Below, in pieces: positions 9,985-17,930 of a DNA stretch of 64,000 bases. A program made the translations under genes and the position numbers. The notes beneath the pieces were generated by a model, which made no database searches, was not told the origin of the DNA, and saw only the letters and a program-made list of their open reading frames with translations. Within the stretch, counting starts at the first letter, position 1, and each line of letters begins with the position of its first letter. The stretch is from Methanomassiliicoccaceae archaeon DOK (GTDB taxonomy: Archaea > Thermoplasmatota > Thermoplasmata > Methanomassiliicoccales > Methanomethylophilaceae): the NCBI GenBank assembly GCA_009911715.1, contig CP047880.1, positions 930,001 through 994,000 on the forward strand, in the 5' to 3' direction.

Positions 9985-10644
9985 TCACGGCTCGTAGTTG
10001 CCGTCCCTGTACATCTGGATCATCACGTACGAGGCCATCTGCGCGTCCGAGAGAGCGCGGTGGTTCTGCGTCCCGTGGATCCCGGCGGGGTCCCCCTCGA
10101 CTATCTTCGAATACGCGACGTCGAGCTTCGGGAACCTGTACTGTCTGCCGTAGTACTCGCTGGGAACCTTGCAGACGGGGGTTGCCGCCAGCATGATGTC
10201 GTTGCAGAGGGTGAACTCTCCCTTCATGTTCCACGGCTCCTGGAAGAGGAATTTGTCCATGTCGTAGGCGATGTTATACGCGGTGACGGTCTTCCCACGG
10301 AGGACCTTGCGGACATCCTCGATGACCTTCATCGCTGGAGGGGCGTCAGACACCATGTCCAGCGTCATATCCGTGTTCTCGAATATCCATGCGTTGCGAT
10401 AGTAGTCGTCCCATGAGTCAACATCGTAACCCAGAATGGATGCGTAGGCGTCCTCCACGGTTCCGCGGCGCAGGGACACACAGCAGATTCCCACATCCAC
10501 GACCAGGTCCTTGGGCGCGCCGAATAGGCCTGTCGTCTCGGTGTCGAGGACGTATATCTCGTCGGGAGGGATGTCGTCAAGCGACGCTATCCTGAATCCA
10601 CGGGGGTTGGCGGGGTCCCTCTCGTACGTCCTGAAACCGTTCAT
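9985..10644 (-). CDS. DEDDh-family 3'-5' exonuclease (DnaQ-like)
   Basis: This is a 219-residue RNase-T/DnaQ-fold nuclease. Motif I is LDTETTG (D34, E36). The middle motif region includes VTAYNIAYDMDKF, and motif III is HRALSDA (H then D), so all four metal-binding acids and the general-base histidine of DEDDh enzymes seem present. It could act in proofreading, repair or RNA trimming; the substrate is unknown. The ATG at 10642-10644 sits about 25 bp from an AT-rich element at 10666-10676 that also serves the divergent sfsA; a TTG at 10662 is less likely. The partial gene at the window start is a degenerate paralog. It converges on the P-type ATPase gene with a 3-bp gap. Confidence 0.8.
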   Translation of the reverse strand: MNGFRTYERDPANPRGFRIASLDDIPPDEIYVLDTETTGLFGAPKDLVVDVGICCVSLRRGTVEDAYASILGYDVDSWDDYYRNAWIFENTDMTLDMVSDAPPAMKVIEDVRKVLRGKTVTAYNIAYDMDKFLFQEPWNMKGEFTLCNDIMLAATPVCKVPSEYYGRQYRFPKLDVAYSKIVEGDPAGIHGTQNHRALSDAQMASYVMIQMYRDGNYEP

Positions 10645-10691
10645 GGAGCCGGCAAAGGACAACCGAAATATGAATGATGTGATGCCCCCTC

Positions 10692-11381
10692 GTGAGATAC
10701 GGAAGGACAGTCAGGGGCACGTTCGTCTCCAGACCGAACAGGTTCGTCGCCCAGGTGGAAGTAGACGGTTCGATCGAGACCGTCCACGTGAAGAACACCG
10801 GCAGATGCAGGGAGATACTGGTGCCGGGGGCAACGGTGATCCTCGAGGATTCCGGAAACCCCGGCAGGAAGACCCGCTACGACCTGATAGCGGCTTACAA
10901 GGGCGGAAACCTGATCAACATAGACTCACAGGCGCCGAACAGGGCGTTCATGGAGTTCATACCACATTCTGGACTTTTCGGCGATGGTCCCATGGTCATT
11001 CCCGAGCATGTCCACGGCGACTCCCGCTTCGACTTCTATGTGGAATCGGGCGACAGGAGAGCATTCTTGGAGGTCAAGGGGGTCACAAAGGAGATCGACG
11101 GGGTCTGCATGTTCCCGGATGCCCCCACCGAAAGGGGCCTGAAGCACATAAGGGGACTGGAATCCTGCCTGTCCGAGGGTTTCGAGGCGTACGTGGTCCT
11201 GATCGTCCAGATGAAGGGCATGAGGGAGTTCGTCCCCGACTACGCCATCCATGAGGAGTTCGGACACGAGCTGGAACGTGCCGAGGCACTCGGAGTCAGG
11301 ATCCTGGTGTACGACTGCTTCGTGACAGAGGATTCGATGTCGGTCGACTCGCCACTCCCCCATCGCTTCGTTCACTCGTAA
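10692..11381 (+). CDS. sfsA: SfsA family DNA/RNA nuclease
   Basis: This 229-residue protein has SfsA landmarks: an N-terminal OB-like part (VRGTFVSRPNRFVAQV, HVKNTGRCREIL) and the nuclease core FDFYVESGDRRAFLEVKGV, whose D, E and K residues form the PD-(D/E)XK site, followed by MFPDAPTERGLKH. SfsA was named for sugar-fermentation effects in E. coli, but the fold is a nuclease; its cellular role is unsettled. The start is GTG at 10692, 20-25 bp after the shared AT element, so probably leaderless. It ends in TAA, overlapping the 3' end of the convergent gene by 10 bp. Confidence 0.85.
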   Translation: MRYGRTVRGTFVSRPNRFVAQVEVDGSIETVHVKNTGRCREILVPGATVILEDSGNPGRKTRYDLIAAYKGGNLINIDSQAPNRAFMEFIPHSGLFGDGPMVIPEHVHGDSRFDFYVESGDRRAFLEVKGVTKEIDGVCMFPDAPTERGLKHIRGLESCLSEGFEAYVVLIVQMKGMREFVPDYAIHEEFGHELERAEALGVRILVYDCFVTEDSMSVDSPLPHRFVHS

Positions 11382-12358
11382 TCCTCGTCCTCGATCTCCT
11401 TCGCACGCTTCTTCCTCTCGACGGGATCGGCATCCTCCAGGGTCCTGATGAGTCTGAGGTACTCAGACACCGCCTTCTCCTGGTCGTTGATCATCTGATG
11501 AACCAGGTAGACGTTCTTCATCGTGGGGTTGGCCTGCATGAAGCTGCCGTTTTCGGGCTCCTCCCGGATCATTGAGGTCACCATCACCCTCATGGACTTG
11601 GTCCCGGCACGGGCGTCCTCGTATCCGATAACCGCGTCGAGAGCGGCTTCGCCGTAAGATGTGGCGTTGAGGTACTTCATGACGGCCTCGGCGATCTCCG
11701 GATAGTAAACGAAATCCACGTTCTCCACAAGCTTGGAGAAATCGTGTCTGAGGACCTCCTGGAAATGTCCGTATCTCTTGATCTTGGAGATCCCGACGTC
11801 GGCCACGAGCTCGGACGGGGAGTACATGTCCCTCATGTCGCTGACCTTGAAGTTGGAGTCGACCTGGAACTTGCGGACGGTCTTGCCGTTCGGCGTGACG
11901 ACCATGTTCTTCCTCACGAGATACAGATCGATGTCCGGTTGTATCAGACGGTTGTACCTGAGGATCTTGCGGGCCTCGTTCCTCTTCACGCGGCTCTCCT
12001 TGTTGCTGCTGACGATGGTGTCCAGGAAGAGAACGATGATTATCAGCGCGATGTTGTTGCAGAAGATGTTGTTGACATAGTCCCCGAGGGACCACACCTC
12101 GCCGAGCGCGACGACCACCAGGAACATTATCAGGCTGCTGACCACGACCACTATGACTGACCATCCGACGACACTCATCTCATGGGAGCGCTCAACCGCG
12201 GAGGCCCTGATCTTCTTGTACCCGGGGTCGAGGGCCTTGGGGCCGGACATCCCCTTGATGGACGACATCATGCCGTCGAACTTCTCCTTGGCAACACCGC
12301 CGGATCTTTGGGAGCCCTCGTCATCCCCCCGGCCCAGATCGGGCAGCTTGATACTCAA
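11372..12358 (-). CDS. Membrane protein with large cytosolic domain, partner of the HPr-kinase-like gene
   Basis: This 328-residue protein has two adjacent transmembrane helices (about residues 60-120), a basic linker (KESRVKRNEARKILRY) and a soluble C-terminal half of about 200 residues ending in an acidic stretch. I do not recognise the soluble domain. The start is TTG at 12356-12358 with a strong GGAGG(GAGG)T site 8 bp upstream; the TTGA overlaps the stop of the upstream kinase-like gene, so the two are coupled. The pairing suggests that the kinase-like ATPase acts on or with this membrane protein. That is inference from context only. Confidence 0.6.
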   Translation of the reverse strand: MSIKLPDLGRGDDEGSQRSGGVAKEKFDGMMSSIKGMSGPKALDPGYKKIRASAVERSHEMSVVGWSVIVVVVSSLIMFLVVVALGEVWSLGDYVNNIFCNNIALIIIVLFLDTIVSSNKESRVKRNEARKILRYNRLIQPDIDLYLVRKNMVVTPNGKTVRKFQVDSNFKVSDMRDMYSPSELVADVGISKIKRYGHFQEVLRHDFSKLVENVDFVYYPEIAEAVMKYLNATSYGEAALDAVIGYEDARAGTKSMRVMVTSMIREEPENGSFMQANPTMKNVYLVHQMINDQEKAVSEYLRLIRTLEDADPVERKKRAKEIEDEDYE

Positions 12359-13305
12359 ATCCCGCACCTCCCTCCGAGCACACCCCGGATGTTCTCCTGG
12401 GTCTCCTCCGCGGTGCAGGTGGTGTTCACCATGTAGACCTCGCATTCAGCGAGGTATCTGGCGAAGAACGACTTCCTCAGGGCCACCCTCCTCAGGTCGC
12501 AGACAAGCTGATGCGGATTGCAGAAGCCCTCTTTCGACATGTATTCCAACGCCTCGTCGGCTGTCATGCGGTACACCGCCCTTCCGTCGGAAGCATCGCG
12601 CTTGAGCAGGAAGACGTACCTCATGGAGGTGTTCCTGATGACCGAGCCCTCGCCGGCGACCCATCTGACGTTACCGATGCCACGGCTCTTGTTGTCGAAC
12701 CTGACCTCACGGACCAGTGGCTTGTACTCCTCCCACACGTCGCCAATGTCGGCATCTATGTAACAGTTCTTCTCGGACCCCTCGATGTACGGCCTGCCGC
12801 ATCCGAAGGACACGAAGTACCAGTCATCGGAGATCAGATGGGCGTTCTCCATCCTGAGCAGCCCCCATGACTGTGTGGTCTTCCCCGTCTTCGAGGGGGC
12901 GATGAGGGTCACACCTGAACCGTCTATGTCCAGGGCGGCCCCGTGAACCGAGTAGATGCCGTGGGCATCCTCGAGGATATTCCCCGCCATACCCAGTGCG
13001 ATGCTCTTGATCCACCCGTAGTAGTCGAAGTTGAACAGGAACATGGTGAAAGACGAGATGTCGTACTCGGCATGAAGGTCGGTGTCCGGATCCTCCAAAC
13101 AGAATATCCTGGCGTGAGAGCGCACCGAGTCCGACATGTGGTAGAAGTTGTCCTGCCACATGTACAGATAGTCGCGGTTGGATGTGTAGAGCTGCACGCA
13201 CACCCCGTTGATGTCCGCCTTGGAAGTGTAGAAGTTGATCTTGGAACAGCGGTCGCGGAGCTCCGCCGTCCTCTCCGAATCGATGTCGACGATCCTGTAG
13301 GCCAT
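12355..13305 (-). CDS. HPr kinase/PEPCK-like P-loop ATPase
   Basis: This 316-residue protein has a P-loop APSKTGKTT (about 136-144) just after GSGVTLI, and HLISDDWYFV (Asp pair near 160). This is the arrangement seen in HPr kinase/phosphorylase and its relatives. The N-terminal 130 residues are of unknown fold. Archaea generally lack the HPr phosphotransferase system, so the target must be something else; HprK-like domains are also known in peptide-modification clusters, but no peptide or cyclase gene is visible here. The ATG at 13303-13305 has GGAGG 5 bp upstream. A TATA-like element at about 13333-13343 is shared with divergent yjbQ. Confidence 0.6.
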   Translation of the reverse strand: MAYRIVDIDSERTAELRDRCSKINFYTSKADINGVCVQLYTSNRDYLYMWQDNFYHMSDSVRSHARIFCLEDPDTDLHAEYDISSFTMFLFNFDYYGWIKSIALGMAGNILEDAHGIYSVHGAALDIDGSGVTLIAPSKTGKTTQSWGLLRMENAHLISDDWYFVSFGCGRPYIEGSEKNCYIDADIGDVWEEYKPLVREVRFDNKSRGIGNVRWVAGEGSVIRNTSMRYVFLLKRDASDGRAVYRMTADEALEYMSKEGFCNPHQLVCDLRRVALRKSFFARYLAECEVYMVNTTCTAEETQENIRGVLGGRCGI

Positions 13306-13361
13306 GTTCCTCCATCCCACATGGGGTTCGGATTATATGATTAGTTTGATATGACTGGGTC

Positions 13362-13766
13362 ATGGCAGGATTCACAACGGTCGAGGTCCAGACGCGCGGC
13401 AGCCAGGACATTGTCGACATAACCTCCGAGGTCAGGAAAGCGGTCAGGGGGAGCGGGGTTTCCGATGGCATCTGTGTGGTCTTCTCCATGCACACCACCG
13501 CCGGCATCACGATAAACGAGAACGCCGACCCCGATGTGAAGACGGACCTGATCGCCGGACTGTCGAGGGCGTTCCCGGAAAGGGAGGACTACAGGCACTC
13601 TGAGGGGAACTCCCACTCCCATCTGCGCACCTCATGCGTGGGGCCGTCGCAGACCGTCATAGTGTCAGACGGGGACTTAGTCCTCGGCACCTGGCAGGGA
13701 ATATTCCTTTGCGAGTTCGACGGGCCCCGCAGAAGGCGCGTTGCAGTCAAAGTCTGTGAAATGTGA
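13362..13766 (+). CDS. yjbQ: YjbQ/UPF0047 family protein
   Basis: This 134-residue protein has the conserved YjbQ motifs: SMHTTAGITINENADPDV, REDYRHSEGNSHSH and a C-terminal GTWQGIFLCEFDGPRRR. The family is a trimeric beta-barrel with a histidine-lined metal site; some members show thiamine-phosphate synthase activity in complementation tests, but the physiological role is unsettled. The TATA-like TTATATGAT at about 13334 lies some 25 bp before the ATG. Its last 90 bp overlap, antisense, the 3' end of the HxlR regulator gene. Confidence 0.85.
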   Translation: MAGFTTVEVQTRGSQDIVDITSEVRKAVRGSGVSDGICVVFSMHTTAGITINENADPDVKTDLIAGLSRAFPEREDYRHSEGNSHSHLRTSCVGPSQTVIVSDGDLVLGTWQGIFLCEFDGPRRRRVAVKVCEM

Positions 13767-14117
13767 GACCACGTCGTGCTGCGGGACGATCACCTGTATG
13801 CACTGGTGCTTGGCGCCCCACTCCGCCAGAGAGGTCAGCACCGGGATGATGGAGCGACCCTTGTCGGTAAGGGAATACTCAACCTTCACCTTGCCGTCCG
13901 GTACCACGGTACGGGTCACCATCCCGTCCGATTCCAGCTCCTTGAGCTGCTTAGACAGGATCCTGGAAGTTATCTCCCCGATCTTCTTCTGGAGCTCGGA
14001 GAAACGCAACGTCCCGTCCATGTACAACATGCAGATGATGGTACCCTTCCACCTGCCCTCGATCACCGACATGGCGGCATCGATGGAACAGTTGTAACGT
14101 GCGTTCTGTGGGCTCAT
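13677..14117 (-). CDS. HxlR-family winged-helix transcriptional regulator
   Basis: This 146-residue protein has the full HxlR domain at residues 8-100: CSIDAAMSVIEGRWKGTIICML, then LRFSELQKKIGEITSRILSKQLKELESDGMV, then the wing VEYSLTDKGRSI and EWGAKH. C9 sits where the redox-sensitive cysteine of many HxlR proteins lies. The 3' end overlaps yjbQ by 90 bp, convergently. The divergent neighbour is an operon for an iron-sulfur flavoprotein and a flavodoxin, so a redox or electrophile response through the shared 14118-14201 promoter region is plausible (inference). It ends in TAA. Confidence 0.88.
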   Translation of the reverse strand: MSPQNARYNCSIDAAMSVIEGRWKGTIICMLYMDGTLRFSELQKKIGEITSRILSKQLKELESDGMVTRTVVPDGKVKVEYSLTDKGRSIIPVLTSLAEWGAKHQCIQVIVPQHDVVSHFTDFDCNAPSAGPVELAKEYSLPGAED

Positions 14118-14201
14118 GAGTTTGAAGTATCATTTAGATATTTAATAAACTATTGTAACCACATTTAAATAAGATGCTCCATTTCGTATCATTAGGATAC
14201 T

Positions 14202-14744
14202 ATGTCAAAAATCACTGCAATCATAGCTTCTCCCAGGAAGACTGGAAACTGCGTCGCCATCGTCGACAAGATGGTCGAGACCGCCAAGGCCGCCGGAAAC
14301 GAGGTCGAGGTGTTCTACCTCAACCAGATCGAGGCCAAAGGCTGCCAGGCATGCATGGGATGCAAGAAGACCGGCAAGTGCGTCAGGAAGGACGGAATGA
14401 CCCCTGTCCTCGAGTCCGTCGCCAACTGCGACTCCGTCATCCTCGCCACCCCCGACTACTTCGGGCAGGCGACATCACAGTACAGGATGTTCGAGGACAG
14501 GATGTACGGCTTCGTCAGGGGAGACTTCACCTGCGCCATCGAGCCCAAGAAGCTCGCCATCGTCGTCACTTCCGGATCCGGTGCCGGTGCCGCCGACATC
14601 GAGGCGATGATGAACAAGGTTATGACGAACTATTTCAAGTTCGAAACCATGGGGAGCATCGTCTTCTCCGAGGCTCAGAGCGGCCCCGCCAAGGATAGCG
14701 CGGAGGTCATGGCTGCAGCCGAGGAGCTGGCCAAGAAGCTCTGA
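14202..14744 (+). CDS. Iron-sulfur flavoprotein / NADPH-dependent FMN reductase family
   Basis: This 180-residue flavodoxin-fold protein begins with a phosphate-binding loop (ASPRKTGNCVAIV). It contains CQACMGCKKTGKC (about residues 48-60), the compact cysteine cluster that holds a [4Fe-4S] centre in archaeal Isf proteins. Such proteins move electrons between ferredoxin and FMN and help remove O2 or peroxide in methanogens. A TATA-like CATTTAAATAAG (about 14160-14171) lies 30-40 bp before the ATG. The flavodoxin gene follows after 15 bp, so they likely share one message. Confidence 0.82.
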   Translation: MSKITAIIASPRKTGNCVAIVDKMVETAKAAGNEVEVFYLNQIEAKGCQACMGCKKTGKCVRKDGMTPVLESVANCDSVILATPDYFGQATSQYRMFEDRMYGFVRGDFTCAIEPKKLAIVVTSGSGAGAADIEAMMNKVMTNYFKFETMGSIVFSEAQSGPAKDSAEVMAAAEELAKKL

Positions 14745-14759
14745 TTAGGGGTATCAAGG

Positions 14760-15164
14760 ATGGGAAGAACCGCAGTCATCTACGCGACCGGAATGACGAA
14801 GAACACCAAGAAGGTGGCCGAATACATCGCCAGACAGATCGGTGCAGACATCTTCAATCTCAAGGAGATCACGATGATCAACACCACCGAGTACGACACC
14901 ATCGTCTTCGGAACTGGCATCCACGCCGGGAAGCCTTACAAGCAGCTCGTCGAGTACATCGAGAAGAACAAGGACTCCCTCGTTCAGAAGAGGCTGTTCC
15001 TCTTCATCGAGTGCATGTACAACGGCGAGAAGGGTGATGCACAGCGCGATGCTGTCGCTGAACAGCTGGGCATCCAGAAGGCCGTGTACTTCAACAAGAA
15101 GGCCGATGAGATGAACGAGGCGGGCTTCCCGAAGGCCGTCGACGACTTCATAGCAGAGCTGTGA
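14760..15164 (+). CDS. Flavodoxin-domain protein
   Basis: This is a 134-residue short flavodoxin. MGRTAVIYATGMTKNTKKVAEYIA is the FMN-phosphate loop with its T/S-x-T-x-NT pattern; TIVFGTGIHAGKPYKQLVEYI and LFLFIECMYNGEKG form the isoalloxazine contacts. The family includes HemG-like menaquinone-linked protoporphyrinogen dehydrogenases, but nothing here proves that role. It probably serves as electron-carrier partner of the upstream iron-sulfur flavoprotein. The spacer carries a weak ribosome-binding site (GGGGTATCAAGGATG). Confidence 0.8.
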   Translation: MGRTAVIYATGMTKNTKKVAEYIARQIGADIFNLKEITMINTTEYDTIVFGTGIHAGKPYKQLVEYIEKNKDSLVQKRLFLFIECMYNGEKGDAQRDAVAEQLGIQKAVYFNKKADEMNEAGFPKAVDDFIAEL

Positions 15165-15166
15165 GC

Positions 15167-15445
15167 ATGAACGCGCTGCTGTTCCTGATCGTCTACGTGG
15201 TCCTGAACATCATCGCCTTCGCGATGTACGTGTGGGACAAGCACAAGGCGAAGACAGACCAATGGCGCACGAAGGAGTCCACACTCCTCATCGCGGCCCT
15301 TCTGGGCCCGTGGGGTGCGGTTGCCGGTATGAAGTTCGCCAGGCACAAGACGCAGAAGCTGAAGTTCAAGCTCGTGTACGTCTTCCTGGTGCTTCACATC
15401 ATCATCCTGGCGTACCTCGTGTACTCCGGGATGCTCGCGTTCTGA
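15167..15445 (+). CDS. DUF1294 family membrane protein
   Basis: This protein of about 92 residues has two or three transmembrane helices. It carries the DUF1294 signature: WDKHKAKTDQWRTKESTLLIAALLGPWGAVAGM, then ARHKTQKLKFK. Family function is unknown. The start is uncertain: GTG at 15161 overlaps the flavodoxin stop, and ATG at 15167 follows it by 2 bp; I prefer the ATG. A strong hairpin-plus-T-tract lies just after its stop, so the three-gene run 14202-15445 probably ends here. Confidence 0.78.
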   Translation: MNALLFLIVYVVLNIIAFAMYVWDKHKAKTDQWRTKESTLLIAALLGPWGAVAGMKFARHKTQKLKFKLVYVFLVLHIIILAYLVYSGMLAF

Positions 15446-15450
15446 AAACC

Positions 15451-15478
15451 GGATGGGGGTCCGCCCCCGTCCATTTTT
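15451..15478 (+). terminator. Hairpin plus T-tract terminator
   Basis: GGATGGGGGTCCGCCCCCGTCC forms a stem of about 9 bp. It is followed by ATTTTTGATTTTT on the plus strand. It lies between the convergent DUF1294 and taw1 genes and most clearly serves the plus-strand operon. Confidence 0.7.
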
Positions 15479-15484
15479 GATTTT

Positions 15485-16435
15485 TCAATTCTCTGGTTCG
15501 AGACCGTAGATCTTGCGGACGTCTAGCTCCTCGCCCGGATGTCCGAGGAGCACCACGCGGCTGTCCTCGCGCTCCTTGACGATCTCCATGCCGATCCTGT
15601 CACCGAGCTGGCGGGAGAAGTCCCTGATCTCGGCGAATGACGGCATGCATGACATGGAGAGCCTCATCCTGGAGCTGCCCACGAACACGTATCCCTTGGG
15701 CTCCACCAGATCCGGGTCGGCGATCCTGTCCAGCGCGGCGTAGTCGTCCACCCATCCGAAGTTGACGTCCTTCACCAGGGTGTGCCTTATGACCGTGCGG
15801 GTCTCAAGCGACGGCAGCATCTCCAGTGTCCTCATGAGACGCTGCCATCCGTCGGGGATCTTGGGCCTGCAGACCTGTCTGTAGATCTCCTCGTTGGGGG
15901 CGGCGACGGTGACGTAGAGCTGCATCGGCAGCGTGTCCAGTTCGGCGAGGCGGTCAGGGTACGTGCCGTTGGTGACCATGAACGTCGTCATGCCGCGGCT
16001 GTGGCACTCCCTGAGGAACTCCGAAAGGTATGGATAGGTGATGGGCTCCCCGGCCAGCGATATGGCCACCTGGTTGGGGTTCCTGGCCTCCTCGTACATC
16101 CTGAGGTCGCACCTGGAGTCCCCCTTGAAACCCGAGACCAGCTTCCTCTGCTCCTCTATGAGGGCGTCCAGCATCTCCTTGGGCTCCGCCCACTCGCCTA
16201 CCTCGAAATCCTTGTCCTGGACCCTCCAGCAGAACGTGCACATGTGACTGCACTCGTTGAGCGCCGGAGTCATCTGCAGGCATCTGTGGGACTGGATGCC
16301 GTAGAAGTCCTGCTTGTAGCAGCATCTTCCGCGGATCATGCTCTCCTTCATCCAGTGGCATAGCTTTACTGCCGAATGGTCCTTGTAGAGCCTGTACTGC
16401 TGCTTGATGAGCTGGTCGCGGTATGCCTGGTCCAT
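15485..16435 (-). CDS. taw1: tRNA 4-demethylwyosine synthase (Taw1/TYW1), radical SAM
   Basis: This 316-residue enzyme condenses pyruvate carbons onto N1-methylguanosine-37 of tRNA-Phe to build the wyosine core. The radical-SAM motif is C62-x3-C66-x2-C69 (ECSHMCTFCW). Further cysteines upstream (C26, C38/C39, C52) fit the second [4Fe-4S] cluster of archaeal Taw1. SLAGEPITYPY and MVTNGTYPDRL are family landmarks. The ATG at 16433-16435 lies 4 bp after the rfcL stop; a longer start at 16468 would overlap rfcL. The ordinary archaeal length and motifs make the call firm. Confidence 0.9.
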   Translation of the reverse strand: MDQAYRDQLIKQQYRLYKDHSAVKLCHWMKESMIRGRCCYKQDFYGIQSHRCLQMTPALNECSHMCTFCWRVQDKDFEVGEWAEPKEMLDALIEEQRKLVSGFKGDSRCDLRMYEEARNPNQVAISLAGEPITYPYLSEFLRECHSRGMTTFMVTNGTYPDRLAELDTLPMQLYVTVAAPNEEIYRQVCRPKIPDGWQRLMRTLEMLPSLETRTVIRHTLVKDVNFGWVDDYAALDRIADPDLVEPKGYVFVGSSRMRLSMSCMPSFAEIRDFSRQLGDRIGMEIVKEREDSRVVLLGHPGEELDVRKIYGLEPEN

Positions 16436-16439
16436 GGTA

Positions 16440-17930
16440 TCAGAAGTCGAATAGGCTCCTCTGGCCATTTGCTTTTGTCGTTTTCGGTTTTGGCGGCTCG
16501 GCCTTCTGAACAGTGGCCTTGGCAGGCTCGGGCGAGGGATCCTTGGCAGGTGCCCTCGGACGCGGGACGGGGATGTCGATGGACACGGTGGGCTGCTCCT
16601 TCGGCACTGCGGTGGCGATCCTCTTCAGCCTGAGGGCCTCGACCTCCTTGATGACAGAGGTCACCGCCTTGGAGTCCGTCTTCTTGGCCATGAGCAGTCC
16701 GAGTTCGTCGGCGTCCAGGTCGAGTTCGTCCGTCAGGGCGAGACGGAGGTCCGCGTCGTTGGATATCATTGTCCTGACATACGGCACCACGTCGTTCTGC
16801 ACCCTGCGGGTTGTGGTGTGGAGATGTTCGGCGAGCTTGAGGGATATGGAGCCCCTCAGCATGCGGACCTTCTTGCTCCTGGACATGCGTCCGAGATAGG
16901 ACGGGAAGTTGATCCTCGTTCCCGGCCTGGACCTCGTCCTCTTGGACGCGCAGACCCCGAATGTCATCAGGTCCTTTGCGTAGGACCAGAAACGGTAGTA
17001 CTGGCGGCGGTACACCCTGCTCATGAATATGTCAGCGCGCGAGAGCTTCTCGTATCCGCGGATCAGGTCTCCGGTGTCGGTGCATTCCGTGGGCATGTTC
17101 TCGTCGATCCACATGAGGACCATCCCAGGATCCTCGTCGACCTCCATCGCCCTCCTCCTCGCCTCGGCGGGGTCGCCGCCGAGGAACACGGCCTTCATCA
17201 GGTCGTAGATGTCCGAACGGGTGTCTCTGGGGGACAGACCGTCCGCCATCTCCTCGGTGACGACATCCTGTCCTAGGGCCAGAGACTCCAGGTTCCTGAC
17301 AGCCGCACGCATGTCCCCGTTGGCGTTCTCGGCGATGATCTCCATGGCGGCCGGCTCCACCTCGACGCCCTCCGCTTCCGCTATGCGGTAGAGCGCCTTG
17401 GCGATTGTCCCGGCCTGAGGCTTCTTGAATGTTATCTGCAGGGTGCTGTCGTTGACCGCGCTGCTCTTCCTGCTGAGCTCGTAGAAGTCGTTGACGATCA
17501 GGACGACCGGCTGACGGGTCTCCTTGATGAGACTGTTAACGACCGGCATCGCACCCTTGTCGCTGTTTCCGTAGAAGTTGTCGGCCTCGTCCAGGACAAT
17601 CAGCTTCCTCCCGCCCTCCGAGGACCTGGTGAAGGAGCCGTCGTCCCTGAAGGTCTCGAACCTGGATCCTCTGAGCGCGACATCCTCTATCGCCTTGCCG
17701 GTGCGCTGGTCGGAGGCGTTCATCTCGATGATGCTCCACCCCATCTCGCGGGCCAGCGCCTCCACAGAGGTGGTCTTTCCGACGCCGGGAGGCCCCCTGA
17801 GAACCGCGACCCTGACCTCTGGAATGCCCTTCTCCCAGCTGCGGGCCCAGGCCCTGAGGCTGTTCACCGCGGTCGGATTCCCGACGACGCCGTCTAGGGT
17901 CTGAGGACGGTACTTCTCCGTCCAGTCCAT
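16440..17930 (-). CDS. rfcL: Replication factor C large subunit
   Basis: This 496-residue AAA+ clamp-loader subunit opens the PCNA ring at primer-template junctions with RfcS. MDWTEKYRP opens the protein. Walker A is GPPGVGKT (46-53), and Walker B is LIVLDEADNF (about 110). The sensor 1 region includes VLIVNDFYELS. The collar domain follows, then a Pro/Lys-rich linker, and the protein ends in QRSLFDF, a typical PCNA-interacting (PIP) box. The ATG overlaps the stop of the upstream zinc-ribbon gene (TGATG). A longer reading of this frame runs through the upstream gene and is rejected. Confidence 0.95.
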   Translation of the reverse strand: MDWTEKYRPQTLDGVVGNPTAVNSLRAWARSWEKGIPEVRVAVLRGPPGVGKTTSVEALAREMGWSIIEMNASDQRTGKAIEDVALRGSRFETFRDDGSFTRSSEGGRKLIVLDEADNFYGNSDKGAMPVVNSLIKETRQPVVLIVNDFYELSRKSSAVNDSTLQITFKKPQAGTIAKALYRIAEAEGVEVEPAAMEIIAENANGDMRAAVRNLESLALGQDVVTEEMADGLSPRDTRSDIYDLMKAVFLGGDPAEARRRAMEVDEDPGMVLMWIDENMPTECTDTGDLIRGYEKLSRADIFMSRVYRRQYYRFWSYAKDLMTFGVCASKRTRSRPGTRINFPSYLGRMSRSKKVRMLRGSISLKLAEHLHTTTRRVQNDVVPYVRTMISNDADLRLALTDELDLDADELGLLMAKKTDSKAVTSVIKEVEALRLKRIATAVPKEQPTVSIDIPVPRPRAPAKDPSPEPAKATVQKAEPPKPKTTKANGQRSLFDF

